A stretch of DNA of 64,000 nucleotides from Apostichopus japonicus (Eukaryota > Echinodermata > Holothuroidea > Aspidochirotida > Stichopodidae), in assembly GCF_037975245.1 (NCBI RefSeq), contig NC_092568.1:25974501-26038500 (forward strand). Reading direction: 5' to 3'. Position 1 is the first letter of the stretch, and every line of letters begins with the position of its first letter. The notes beneath the pieces are model-generated. The model worked only from the letters and a program-made list of their open reading frames with translations. It was not told where the DNA came from and ran no database searches. Of the stretch, positions 1 through 14,100 are shown piece after piece. Position numbers and translations under genes: made by a program.

Positions 1-439
1 ACTGGATGGTGGTACAGTATTTGCCCTTATGGAGGCCTTGATTCTGAGCAATCTTGGAAGGCTCTTCAAAGAGTTGGCATGATGGATTGCAAAGATCAAA
101 AGTCGATTAGGAAATGTCAGTATGTATAGAATTCTTGGAAATTTATTTTCATGGATTGTATTCAAATGTTTTGCAGTGTAGCTTTGTGCAAGTATCCAAA
201 TAATGCAAAAATGTAGTACATACAGTAGTTAACCACCTTTTTGTCCAGTTTAAATATAGTAGCCTGTGATTTCACCTGTGCTTCATTAATCATGAACCTT
301 ACAAACAAATTTTGTTACCTCTCCATCGATTCAAACCTTGCATAAGGCAAACTTAAGAAGCTTATGCAATAGTAGTGATGGCATGTGTATCTGTGGTTTT
401 GTTTACTTTACACGATAACGCAAAAACTATATTGTGGGT

Positions 440-800
440 GAACTTCACATTTGGTATGTGGATGCACCTTATAGAGTAGAAGAACTATATAGTTGCCTGC
501 CAAGTTCAAAGGTCAGTTGAGGTCAAAGTCTGTAAAGTTTGAAAACAGGACAGCATAAAAATCATACAGTGGCTTAACTTTATATTTAGCATGTGGATGC
601 ACCATATTGAGTAGAAGAACTTATATCTTTCTGTTGAGGTGGAAGGTAATTTGAGGTCATGCAGTAGAGGTCAAAGTCCGAAAACCATGTAAACGTTAAC
701 TCACAAAGTAGACGTTCGATGAACTCCTCATGTAGTACATAGATGTACCTTATAATTATGCAGTAGTAGAACTCTACTGTTTTCTGTGGAGGTTACAGTT
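440..800. repeat. Diverged tandem repeat, about 140 bp by 3
   Basis: Blocks resembling TGTGGATGCACCTTATAGAG, each followed by TAGAAGAACT and a GAGGTCAAAG-type segment, recur near 455, 592 and 738. Related text occurs at 18080-18135. Positions 1-439 hold no feature I can support; a 41-codon open frame starts at base 1 and could be the end of an upstream exon, but is unproven. Confidence 0.6.
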
Positions 801-850
801 ATGGAATGGCATCAAAAGAGCTTGCAAAAAGTTTACGTACCAAGGTAGAC

Positions 851-1937
851 CAGTGGCGGCGGAACCGGGGGGGCTTGGGGGGGCTCAGCCCCCCCAATAA
901 AAAAGTTGAGGGGGCAAATGCATGATAAGCCCCCCCAATATTTACCAAGGCTCCGAAACGTGCATCTGCCCATTTTTCAATGCATACTTGTCGATCTGTC
1001 CGATGCACACGTATACTCTATAGGTGTAATAATTTTAGTAATTGCTGGGGGACCCTCGGCCCGTCCCCTGGCTATAGACCACATTGTCACCCCAACCGCG
1101 TCTTCACGCCCCGTGAAAAGTGGAAGCAGTGAGTGTGAGTACCGGTAAGCGTAACACAACTTCGTCTTAGGCCAATGACTTGCCTCATTTCAACCAGTTC
1201 TCCAACATCCCCTTACTTAGTGGCGGAGCGTCCATTTATACAGTCAGGGGCGGATGCCCCCCCCCCCCTGATGGACTCAAATGGACTGCTGGCGCCCTTT
1301 TCAGCTTTTCACTACGCTTTTACTTATTCGCGATTTTTGACTATTTTATTGCGCTCTCATATACCTATTGACATTTGTCATATTCTTTTGGTGTAATTTT
1401 CCGACAAAATGGCGACGACACCTTTTTTTCTCCGTTTATCTGCAAATTAGCAAGGCCCCGGAAAGGGTCATTTCCTGCAATCTAGGGAGTATCTTTACTT
1501 AAAAATTTTCTGTGCGCTCCGGGCCAACCTGTGGTGGCGCTCCGCTTAGATAGTGTCGAAAGCGCCCCTACAGACCATTCTTGCCCTCCCTGACCAATAC
1601 TCTAGCTCCGCCACTGCCCTTACTACACTCAAAAACATCTTTGCGAGTACACTACGAGTAATAGAGCTCTACTCTCTTAAAAAAACATCGAATATACAAA
1701 TTACAATGTTTCTACAGACTTTTACGTGCAATCTGAGAAATTGCAGGCTTGAGACCCATATTTTAGGGCTAGGTATTCGCAGCATAAAACACTCGGAAAG
1801 TGCCGTTTCCGGCCATCTGGGGGTTTGAAAAAACCCAAAATTTTCTTGTACGCTCCGCGCCAACCGATGGTGGCGCTCCGCTTAGATAGTCTCCACACAT
1901 TAGCCCCCCCAATAATTTTTCCGTTCCGCCGCGCCTG
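851..1937. mobile_element. hAT-type MITE (outer element)
   Basis: Ends are CAGTGGCGGCGGAAC and the inverse of a CAGGCGCGGCGGAAC copy. It is flanked by a perfect 8-bp duplication AGGTAGAC (843-850 and 1938-1945). hAT transposons make 8-bp duplications and have ends starting CAG. No transposase is seen. It is interrupted by a second MITE at 1218-1616. Confidence 0.85.
1218..1616. mobile_element. hAT-type MITE nested inside the outer element
   Basis: 399 bp with [CT]AGTGGCGGAGC inverted ends and an 8-bp duplication CCCTTACT (1210-1217 and 1617-1624). Closely similar to the copy at 8978-9370 in the opposite orientation. Short ORFs here are chance. Confidence 0.88.
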
Positions 1938-1945
1938 AGGTAGAC

Positions 1946-2981
1946 AATAAATTATGTTAAAAAAAATTATATTAAATATTAATTAAAAATATTTCATGTT
2001 TTGATCAAATATAATTCACGTTCATGCAATTACTTGCTTTCCTCAATCTGTACAATATTAATCGTTAGGGTAAAATCAATTGCTGTAATTAATTTTACAC
2101 TTAAATTAAGCTTAGATTCAGGATACGTTTATATAGTTAAAAGTACTTAAGTACCAGCCTGGGGAAGGGGTTGGTCTACAGATCTTCTGGTAGCTCTTGG
2201 CAAAGACTTAGTATCCTTGTAAGACAAGTTTAGTTGAGGGCCAGCTTCTGTTCCGACAATGCTGGGGCACTTCAGTCAGTGTGTCCAACTGGCTGTTGAA
2301 TATATAAGAATAGGCAAAGTATCTATTAATACTGGGACGTCATTAGAAATCAGGCTTAGGCTGAACAATATTTAGGCTGTATCAGCCTGTATGATATGGA
2401 GACAACAGGGGGCTTGTCAAAACAGGAAAGTGACAGTGATGTTAATTTATCTTTCCTTTTGCTTGGGATATGATGCATACCAGTTCAGCTTTATTCTGGA
2501 TGTTTCTTGCATACTGAATGATTTATAAAATTAGAAACGCTGTGTGCCTCAAGTTTCAAGAGGCTCTTTGTGAAAGACTTTACTCCCTAACATAGCAAAA
2601 GTTGCAGTAATGAAATAGAAAGTTCTGGGTCATTCTGGCAGCCTCCAGGGAAGTCCTCGGAATGCCAAGAGGGCAACATTCAAACCCATTTTACTGTATA
2701 TCATTACAAGGTCAAATCTCAAAACCTTATAGACAGTGTATCCTGGAATTACTTTATGGACAAAATTGCTTTATGTATAACACTTTTAGCACTACTGTAG
2801 GTGCTTGTGACTTAGTGTAACAATGCACAAGTATTTACCGTGAACAGTGTTTGTGTGACTGCTAGTTAAAAATTAACCCAAAACACAAAATATATGTTAC
2901 TACCAATATGATGATTATATTTGTTAGTTTATTTTATATATTGGTGTTGCAAATGATGTACTATTTTCCTTTTCTACTCAG
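1946..2981. other. AT-rich upstream or intronic sequence
   Basis: No coding segment, clear promoter or repeat recognised. It ends in the pyrimidine tract and AG (2980-2981) preceding coding exon 1, so at least its last part is intron. Confidence 0.5.
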
Positions 2982-2984
2982 ATT

Positions 2985-5174
2985 ATGCAAACTTTCAACA
3001 AGATGGTGAGTTTCCATACACCTGTATGTACCGGCATGTTCCATTACCTTGTCATCTTATTAACATTCCCGTGTCTCTGCCTTAGTTGGTTAACTCTTAA
3101 TGAAGTCAATCTTAGAATAGAGGGCTCCATCGGAGCTAGTCAGTTTGTAGAAATAGCATGTTGGACTTCAAGATGCCAAATTCCGCCTCATACCTACAAG
3201 CTTGCTTTCCTTGATTCTCAATCACTCTATAAAATCATCGATCTTCCCGAAAGACCAGCCATGTCAGTCGGTGAGTTGTTGACTGTTGGACCTGCTGCAA
3301 TGAACCCCACCATCGACTGGGGTAATTTTGTGATTCATTTAGAATCACCCAGTGCTGTGGCCTTGTATAATGATGGTACGAATGTCCTGACGGTAGGGAG
3401 TCAAGCCACCAGCTATGGGTTAATGAGTATTTTTTCTTTCACCATGGAAAATCCCACTGGCCCACTTCCAACCATCAACACCGAGCTCATTCGCGACAGA
3501 CAATTCCAATACAAAATTCCGCAAATTGATATGTCAATTAGTCTTTGCAGGCGTTTCCAGAAGTTGATTGCTCGTCCAACTCCTGGAAATCGAAACGCAT
3601 GTCCATCTGAGGGTTATCAGATCCCTGATGTCATCATAAATGAGGTGAATGCTGCTAGCCCTAGAAATGACCGCTTTGAGTTTGTGGAGTTCCTGAATAC
3701 AGCATCTATGTCTGTGCATTTGGGAAACTATACAGTGGTCCTTTACGATGGGGAAACGAATCAGGCATACAAGGTTATCAACTTAGTGAACTCCACTCTT
3801 CCTCCGGGAGAAGTTTTTGTGTTGGGCTCTTACCGTCTCGTACCCCATCCAGATCAGATATTTGAACAAGGAGTTTTCAAAGTACTTCAGAACGGAGCTG
3901 ACGCAGTAGCCCTCTATCAGAGTTCCAACCAGTCTCAGTACTACGTTGGTATGGAACTCACAGATGTGGGACTCGTCGATGCATTGGTTTACGATGTAAG
4001 GGGACGTCACAGTGAAATTCTGACTGCTGTATTGACCCCCGGAGAAATGACCATCCACGAAGACTGGACGGCGTTAAGTACCGACGAGAGTCTCAGCAGG
4101 TGCTGGGGAACAGACGCGAGGAATTCGTCGCAGTTTATCAACAAAAGGAGAAGTCATGGCAGATCCAATTTCTGCGACTCACCTGGGCGTTCCTCTAGGA
4201 TCCCAAGTCACATGCCTAATGCTTATCTCTCTCCTGTGGTTATCAATGAACTCAGTTTAGAAGTATCCAACCAATACATTGAGCTCTACGATGGCGGTAT
4301 CGGCAACTTTGAACTTAACGGTCTGTTGATTGTGTTGTATAACTCGCGTACCATGAGAGCATATACAGATCCAGTGAGCTTGACCGGTTACAAGACAGAC
4401 CCAAGTGGCTACCTCCTGGTTAAACATAAAGATCTTGCTTCAGATAGTGAAGTCTCTTTTAAGGAAATATCCATCATTGACTTAAATGCCATAGCTTTAT
4501 TCCAAGAGCACAGCAATACCATTGTGAGAGGGTCCATAGTTACTTCCGAAAACCTTGTTGACGTAGTTGTATATGGCAACATGGTAGTCAACCGTCAGAG
4601 GGACCTCACTGACGTACTGCTGCCAGGGTCCAGCCCTCTTAGTATGGACCAGATCTTAGTTGCACCAAATTCCTACAGCAGATGCAGAGGATGGGCCCCG
4701 ATGCAACTTTCCTCCTTCCTCTTGACAGACCAAAGCCCAGGAGGTAGAAACGAGTGTCCTCTACCCCAACTCGTCATTAACGAAGTTGACCTTACTGTAG
4801 CACCAGAGGGTAGATTTGTCGAGTTGCTCTCCAGTGATCAAGGTAGCCTTCCATTAGATGGTATTGTTTTGGTGGTCTATGAAAGAGGCATCGTGTTTCC
4901 CAGTTTCTTCACCAGTTTGGACAATTATGCCACCAATGAAGCGGGTCTTCTCACCATCGGGCACGAGAACGGAACCAACATCGACAGAGTCATCGACAGG
5001 GTTGATTGGACCGTGAACGTCGGCGCTGTAGCTATTTATCTTGGATCGGTCAACCAGTTTGATTACTTATCTTCGATTTTATATGAGGGTCTTGTGGATG
5101 CAGTTGTGATCACTTCAAGTGGGGGAGATCCAGACTTAAATTTGATGAATGTTTTGACCCCACACCAACACCAG
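2985..5174 (+). CDS. Coding exon 1: signal peptide and repeats 1-4 (phase 0 end)
   Basis: The acceptor ends at 2981, so the exon begins three bases before the first Met; donor ccag|gtaagt. It encodes 730 residues: a secretory leader, repeats 1 to 3 complete, and repeat 4 up to its LTP stretch. Repeat openings read LNEVNL, INEVNA, INELSL and INEVDL. The closing Cys pairs of repeats 1 to 3 are all present. The second Met (3003) has AAG before it and G after it. The same spot, ATG|GTGAGT, also looks like a donor site, so a short alternative splice form is possible. Confidence 0.85.
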
Positions 5175-8100
5175 GTAAGTACATGATCTATAGTTAAAAT
5201 TCCATCTCACGTCTCAGCAGCATGTTCTAGTAGAGAAGTCAAACTTGTTCAATCTTGGCAAAAGTTACAATCCTCCCAACTCGCATACACTTGAATCAGG
5301 ATTACAAAATACATTGCTTGTAATGCTGCACAGTTAATATTTTACAACAATGTGCCTTGAGAGACTTGGTTTTTCAGTGTTGACAACTTGGTGTTTGCAT
5401 CTATGGGCTTGAGTGCATGGGCTTTGTATATGTACTGAATCATTTCAAAAGTATCAGCCACCAATACTTTTATTTGGGAAGAATGTTTGCTAGTGGGGAG
5501 TAATGTTCTGTGGATAAAAATGACACATTTCTAAGAAGCTTAATTAGTACTGTCCCCATTGTGAACCGGCAAGTGATATGAGTACATATATATTCCTATC
5601 GACCACCACTCTATACAGTGCTGCTTCTATATACTGGAGTATGTGTAGTATTGATGTATTGTACTAATAAAAATGACACATTTCTAAGAAGCTTTATTAG
5701 TACTGTCCCCATTGTGAACCGGCAAGTGATATGAGTACATATATGTTCCTATCGACCACCACTCTATACAGTGCTGCTTCTATATACTGGAGCATGTGTA
5801 GTATTGATGTATTGTACTAATAAAAATCACATTTTAGTTGTAATATTGTCTTCTTTTTCCCCCCACAAAATTAAATTCTTGAAACGCTACTTTGAACTGA
5901 ATTTCGCAACTTGTCCTCACTAATCATCGGTACTAAATATGAGGTAAAATCCCGTCGTGATAATAAATTATGCAGTTCATTAATGATAGCTGGATGTGGC
6001 GAAACTACTGATATATGGGTGATATCAAATAGTTAATTTACTTAATTAACTTTGGAATATCTTCTGCGATATTAATACCATCAAGAAATTGTGTCTGTGA
6101 GACCAAAGTCTAGGTTCAGATCGTAGCTAATTACTCGATAATTTGACAGATGTCCGGAAGGGTGTATCGGTTGGATGCTGCCAACTAAACACAAAGCTAC
6201 AAAAGACTGCTTCTTTAGTTTTTGCTGTTCACAGTATAGGTCCTCGACGACAAACAGCGAAAAACTCGAGGGCCTTCAATGTAAGTTTGATGTCGACTTT
6301 TGTTTCTTAACAGATGAATGACTTAGACGATGCCACCTCCATCAGTCGTTGTCTCTGTTGTGAGAAGCGGAATTCTGCATCTTTCGGTACGGGGCCGCCG
6401 TCTCCTGGGGCAATCAATTCACAATGTCGAGCTGCGGATGGTTCCGTCATCACAGAATCCCTGCAATACCATCAGACCTTACTCAGGATAAATGAAGTGT
6501 ACACGACGTTTGCTGGGAACGGTCTGTACATTGAACTGTATGACGAGGGCTACAGCGGTGTCAGGATGGATGATCTCATGCTCAGTCTCTATTCATCCGA
6601 ACATAAGTAAGTCACACGTACATTTTATCAGCCATAACGATGGTCCGACCATGGTCCGACCATGGTACGGTTTTGCGTGTGACCGCTCTCTACTATGGTC
6701 TGACAATGGTTTGACCATCGTCCACTAAAGATGGAAATTAGCATCGTTAGCCCCGAATTAACCATGGTCCGACCATCGTTAGCAGTAACAACCATGCGTG
6801 TGACCGCAATTGCGTTGTCCGACTATGTATTTTAGCATAAACACTGACATCATCTACTACTTACAACTAAAACCCCGCGAAACATCGTCAAAACCATGAC
6901 CCATGACCCCTGCGCATGATAGCTTTGCAAAAGCATAATATAACTCACTGATGCATGTGGCTGCGAATTACGATCCTCCGAATATAGTACAAAGCCGTGT
7001 GAGTACGTGTGAACGCTACCATAGTTAGTTTAATATGGTCAGACTATAGTTCAGAAACGATGGTCGGAGGATGCAATTTTATAAGTGTGACCGTGGTCTT
7101 AGTCACTCTTTTATTTGGCTTTCAATGGCAGGCCCTCAAAATTCTGGCTGCTTTCTTGCTAAATGCCATTTGACAAGTATTTGCCTCTTTTTTTGGTTCT
7201 GCCAGTAGACATGAAGAAAACTTGATGAGGGGGTTAACACTCAGTCTGTTAAGGAATCTGCGTGATTTCCGTACATGTAATAAGCCCATATTAACTTCTT
7301 ATTATCGTTGAAAATAAGTTTCGGCAGCTCTCATAAGCCTGTACAATAACTGATGTTATTCAGGAAGAGAGAACTTGATTTGGCAATTTTGTTTTGCTTT
7401 TTTTCAAGGAATTGCATTTCATTAAAGCAAGTGGCTGTAATTGTGAAATCCTATGTCGGAAATGTGGTACTTGATCAAGCCTTGTTACAATCTGAGCAAC
7501 AAATCTGTTCCTCTCATGTTTACCACCACACAGGTTTGTAACCAATGGTAACATACCATTGTTTTTTCTTCATTAGGATGCAGGTCTTCTTAAGGTGGCA
7601 CTAAAATGAAGGTCCATGAAAGGAAGAACATCATTGAATTGGATCAGCAGCCTTACCACACAGCCATATAGTCAATTAATCATATTGATATGCAATAGTG
7701 TAACACAAATCACATTGTCAGAGTTCAATTTGTTGTAACATTTATGCTTGGTGTTATGGACAGTATACACTGATAGCTCACCAAAATGACATCATCCATT
7801 TATGCCTGGATTAAAGGGTGTGAAGACTCGCGCACAAAGAAACGTCTCATGCCGGTAATCTGACCTAGTTTCAAATGAGGTGTAACAGAAGTGTTAGACA
7901 CCACCATCGATCCCAGAAAAAACACACACAGCTTACTACCGTCGGTAATTAGACACTAGTGTACAGTCAATACATACAGCTACGGTCAATACCCACAACA
8001 CAGTGTACATAGCAGCGATGGATATCTCAGGTCTAGATAAAAGATAACAAGGTATCACGTTTCGTTACTGTCTGTATTTTGTAGCGACAAGAAGAAAACT

Positions 8101-11100
8101 TCACTTGCAAGCCACAGAAAGTTAACTTTTACAGAGCGCGGCACGTGGTTTGGGGCGAGTCTTCAGTACCTTTAATACATGGTAGAGACTCCATCATATG
8201 GTAACTAGCTATAATGGGCTCTAAAGACAGCCCTCCAGACATACCACACATGGTTTAAGCAGATTTGCCAAAGAGAAATGCACATTTATCTTTAGAACAA
8301 TGTTGTTGACAAAAGGGTTTATTGTGATGGTAGGTTGCTCTTGTACTCTCACAGGAGGTTATACCATTTAATGGAGGTCAAACTTCAACAGGGTCAAACC
8401 CAGAAGACTGTTAACTTCAGTTGAAATTTTGACAGCCTTTGCTACCTTGAGATACATTTTTTGCCTCTAGGTTATATAATGGGGATCTCATGCCACGCCC
8501 TAATTGAACAGAGGGTGATGTCAGATCTGTCAGACACTTGGCAAGCTTCATTCTCTGGAATCACTGAGTGTTCTTTTCAGGAATCTCTGACAGACATTCC
8601 GGCTGGCAAACTACTCCTGCACGTTCCCGAGTTAGCACATAGAGTGACGTATTTGCGCTGACAATGGCCTATACTTAGTATCACTCGCAACCACTACATT
8701 TTAGCAACGAAATGTTCGTTTGGCAGCTTTAGACACCTCTGATCGTCAACAACCTACACAAGCTTTGACGTATTCTCAATCACGTCTGCTAAACTGAGTA
8801 ATAAGCATGTAGCTTTGAGAAGTTAAAAATATTTGTATCGAAGTCTCCAAACTATACGGGACTTATACATGCGATTCCTAGTTGATCACTAGTGGTACAT
8901 TCAATTTGGTTCTTAAGTACTGAAGACAAGATCTTTGGAAACATATTCAGCAAGCACCTAGATAGATCCCTATTGGTCAGTGGCGGAGCTAGGGGTATTG
9001 GTCGGGGGGGCGAGAATGGTATGTATGGGGCGCTTTCGACACTATCTAAGACAAGCGCCACCGCAGGTTGGCGCGGAGCGTACAGAAAATTTTTGAGTAA
9101 AGATACTACCTAGATCGCAGGAAATGACCCTTTCTGGGCCTTGCTAATTTGCAGATAAACGAAGAATAAATAGGTGTCATCACCATTTTGTCAGAAAATT
9201 ACACCAACAAAATGTGACAAATGTCAATAGGTAGATGAGAGCGCAATAAAAAAGTCAATAATTGTGAATAAATAAAAAGTAGTAAAAAGCTGAAAAGGGC
9301 GCCAGCTGTCCATTTGAGTCCGTCAGGGGGTGCATCCGCCCCCCCTGACTGTATGGACGCTCCGCCACTGCTATTGGTATGTAAGCATTGGTGTTGTATT
9401 GATGATGAGTAAGAGACAACCTGGCAATCTGTTTCTGTGTGCATGTCAACTGTTAGCTGCTGGTGGAGTCTTCACTCTTGTTACTGAAAGGCAGGTGTAC
9501 CTTTTGCCAGCTTGTAAGGTCCATCAAGGAGAGAGGCAATCTAAACAGACAGCGAGTCAGGCATCAATCATGAGCATTTTAGATTGTATGCTTCAATTAT
9601 CCTCTGATGCTGTGTCCAACATTAGTTTATGAACCCCCCTTTTTTTTCCTTTTTTTTTCCATTTTTTTTCCATTTTATAGCTTCTACAGTCATTACACTC
9701 TGCAAAAAGAGGAACCGCTAGGTGTTACAGATGCAAATGGCTTCTATTTCATTGGAACCCCATTGGCTGGTATTTCCATGAACACCGAAGTTCATCAAAG
9801 TGAACGTCTGCTACGAGGAACCACGAATGCCATTGTGCTGTGGAAGGTAACAACATTTCCTAATGTTTTGGGGTTTCGTCTGTACATGGTATCCACGCCA
9901 ACAACTCCTGTCTTTCCAGCTTCAGCGTAAATGGAAGGTCCATGAATTGATGTAAATCCGGTACATAAGCATTGAACAAAGGAAGAAATTCTAAAACCTT
10001 CACTTCGTCAATATCTAAATTTCCATTAAATATACCTTCTCAAATAAATTTGACAAGAGTAGGAGGTTTCTTCAACTGTTATGGTAAAGTGCTAAACAAT
10101 TGATCTAAGAACGTGCTGTGTGTATGAACCTGTGTATTAGACCTGTTTATAGGACCTGTATACCTGGTAGGGTCAAATGGTCAAGTTGCTGACAGGGTCC
10201 TAGAGACTCAGCCTCCAGAATCTCTGCATTATATATTGACAATTGAAGCCAACTGAGAGAAATTTCAACGAACACATCTTTCAGGATTGTTTACAATTAC
10301 ACTGAATATTATATGGTCCAATAATAAATCAAAAACAATAGTTTTTGGTTCCTTGCTGGGAAGCAACAGAACCTATGTAGTCAGGTTGGCGTGTGTGAGA
10401 GTGTGTGTGTGTGTCCGTGACAGTTGCTTGGGTCCGTGATAACGCAACAACAGAGTGCTGTATATTTGTCATATTTGCTGCGTAGATGTAGTATAGGGAG
10501 AAGGTGTGCCCTTTCGTTTTTGGTGCAAACTTTATGAATATTAAGGTTATTAGGTTATCGGGTCAAAAGGAAAAATCTGTACATTGCAATAACTCTGAAA
10601 AGTTAAGTCAAATTGTAGCCAAACTTGGTATACAGTTGTTGGTTAATAGCTGGTACATGAAGGTCTAAATATTTTGCGACCATCTGGGCCCAAATAATTC
10701 TGGGCCCATTTTTGTGCCAGATGGGCCAAAATTTATTAGCTTAACCCACTAATGTGGGTAGAGCTCATGTGGGTACTGCAACTGGGAAATGTCTGTCTCT
10801 TTTATATCGTTAGTACTGCTAATGGAATCAATTTATGGCAATACTAAATATTCATTGTCACAACATTTATACATATAAATGACCTTACATTTCATTGCAC
10901 TGTAATGGCAAAGAGAACATTTCTTTGCAATCAGGGCCCAACGAAAGAGTGCTTAGCTTATTTTGCACATTCCAGTCATAGGTGTGGTCTATTACAATAG
11001 TTTAAAACTTCCACAATGTTTAGCTGCTGCTGACTTTAACAAAATACATCAATTTTCATAGTTTGGTATCCTGGACCACACTACTACCTAGAGTACTGCA

Positions 11101-14100
11101 TCAAATCTTTACAAGTATGTAGAGGGCAGTGATCATGAATTCCTTTTGTTTACTAAAGTGCCTGTGTTTGTGTGTGTGTGTGTGTGTATCTATACCTACT
11201 CATCTGTGTAGTCATTGTCCATGTGTCTTCAAACTTTCCTTTTCGATGTCCCTTGTAGGATGAGCAGCAACAGGGCGAGTTCACGAGCACCGCGACTGTA
11301 GATAAAGAAAACATCATAGATGCCGTAGTTTTCAGCGACTCCAGTTTGTTTGATTTCCGCACATTAGAGATGTTTACCTCCAGTCAGGCCAATCTGACAG
11401 CCAACTCAACATTCATGACAGGTGAGTCATAGATCTGCTCTTAAGCAAAATCCAGGGTTTATAACATTCTCAAGTTCCAATGACAAGGCATAAATTCTCT
11501 GCACTATGAATAACTTCTAGTTGTTATATAATAATATTAATTTATATCATTTTCTATCAAAAAGCTATGGACTGAACATACCAGAAGAAGTTATGAATAT
11601 AATGACATATACTGTCATGTCCTCACTGAACCGTGTGTAAAATATTAACTTACTCTGCACAATTTCTGTGATTGGCATACAGAATGTACATGTATCCCTT
11701 GTTTGATACTATTCATGAAGGGGACCTTCACGATGACACAAAACTGTGACACAGAGATACTAAAAAAAAGAACAACAACAAAAACCACTCACATTGACAA
11801 TACTGGTTTAACAAATTAGATTATGATATTAGGCTTTATGCATCGGAATATAGTGAAGACATTTATTTTCACCAGTGTTGTATTAATTATATTTTAAAAC
11901 TCTTATGAAAGTCAGAACCACACCCAACAACCCAAGGTCAAAAGAATAAAGTACCAAATAAAGAAGTAGAAACATTTGTATTGTATTGTGTATTTTTGTA
12001 TTGTGTACATTTGTATTGTGTATTTTATATTGTGTACATTTGTATTGTGTATTTTTGTATTGTGTATCAATGACAACACACCTGCTTGCTCTAAGTTTAA
12101 TTTGATAAAAAAGTGACAACCCATACCAGCAATAATCTTGCCAATTTCATGTAAGTTTCACCAAGGTACTCACATTAATTTCCTTCTTTGCAAGTTAAAA
12201 CTAAGTTGTCCCTCGAAGCTATTCTATTAAGATGTCCTTAAAGTATCCCCTTTTAATCTGATTGATATAATATTTGATATAATTGTTCAAATTTTCTGAT
12301 TTTCCTTACAGGTGGTTTTTCAATCAGCAGATGCCACTCTAGAGAATCTGGCGACCTACTTGGATTCAGTTTTACTGTTCCAACTCCTGGTGCCATCAAC
12401 AACTGTCCGATGCCAGAGATTGTCATCAATGAGTTCAATGTGATTGCGTTTGGGTACGACCTGGGAGAATTTTTTGAAATATCTAGTCTCGGTGTTCCAA
12501 GCTACCCGCTGAATAACGTCATTGTGGTGAGTCGACTCACAACATAATGTCATTGTCATTAGTTGACTCATTAACTAATGTCATCGTGAGGAAGTTGACT
12601 CACATCATCATCATCACAAACTAAAGTCTGCATTATAAATTCACTCACAAAATAACGTTGTCAAGGGTAACGCTCTTTCAATAAATAGTGTCACTGTGGT
12701 AAATTGTCAAGGTTCAAATTCTAGTTGCCTGACACTCTGAAAGTTAGAAATGAATAACCAGATTTTTCGTTCTAACTTTTTTTCTGAATTTTCTGTCATC
12801 TTTTAGATAAAAGTACCGATTTGCTATCTGCAAATTATTGTGCTTCGATTCAATTAGCAGTTGAGGGTTGTTTTTTCTTCTTCAATGCAAATAATTCCTA
12901 TGTTGGCTAAAAATGTCAGGCTTAAAGATTTTTGTTTCAATTTAATGTAAACATTTTTCTCTACTTTTCATTGATTTGTTGAGATGGGCCCACCCCCCCC
13001 CCCCTCCCAATACCTTCAAAATCAGCAAAGTACCAAACTATGGTATGTTCATCATGCTGGTTGAAAATACTAACTCAAGTATGGTCATCATGTTGGTTGA
13101 TAATACTAACTAAAGTATGGTTATCGTGTTGGTTAAAAATACTAACTAAAGTATGGTCATCATGTTGGTTGATAATACTAACTAAAGTATGGTAATCGTG
13201 CAATGTGTTGGTTGAAAATACTAACTAAAAGTATGGTCATCATGTTGGTTGATAATACTATTACTAAAGTATGTTTATCAAGTTGGTTGAAAATAATAAC
13301 TAACGTGTGGTCATCATGTTGGTTAATAATACTAACTAAAGTATGGTTATCATGTTGGTTGAAAATACTAATAAAGTATCGTCATTATGTTGGTTGATAA
13401 TACCAACTAAATTAAAATTAAACTACTTATATTTTCATACCCACCAACATCACACTTGAATTCTCACTCATCTGTTGACTGTTCAGAAAGTATGTTTCAT
13501 TTCAGACATATAATGCATAGTTAAGGTACAATATTTTTCAACTACTTTTTGTCTTACATGCACTCTCCTGCAGGTTTTATATAGCAGACAAGGGAAAATC
13601 TACAGAACTTATGAAATTAATGGGAGGCGAACCGACAGTAATGGACTGTTTCTTCTTGGGTATGACAGAATGAAGTTCCCTGCTCCTGATATGTCAGTAT
13701 TCGCCTACAATGGCAACTACATTAAGAATGGACCAAACGGAATAGCCCTGCATCGGGGAACAGCAAATGACTTTCCCCAGAGATCCAGAATGACAGACGA
13801 CAACCTAATCGATGCGGTCGTGTACGGTGTAGATGCCGACGTTGTCGCCCAAGACCTCATAGATGTTCTAACACCTGGGAAGCCGCAGGCGTTCGAGGTT
13901 TCCTCGTTGAGTGAGGCGGATGAATCCATCAACCGCTGTGTCGAGGAAGGTGTGGCAGTCTATAGAAGTGCTCACATTTCACCTAAGTTTCCTAACTTCT
14001 GCCCGTACAACGAAGTCAAAGTTGTCATCAACGAGATAAGTCTCGATCCGGAGACACAGTTCATCGAAATCTGGGACATGGGCATTAGTCTGTCATCCCT

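Noticed and set aside
1-126. Open frame from the window edge
   Set aside because: Too short and without a recognised domain; it may be the end of an upstream exon but cannot be shown.
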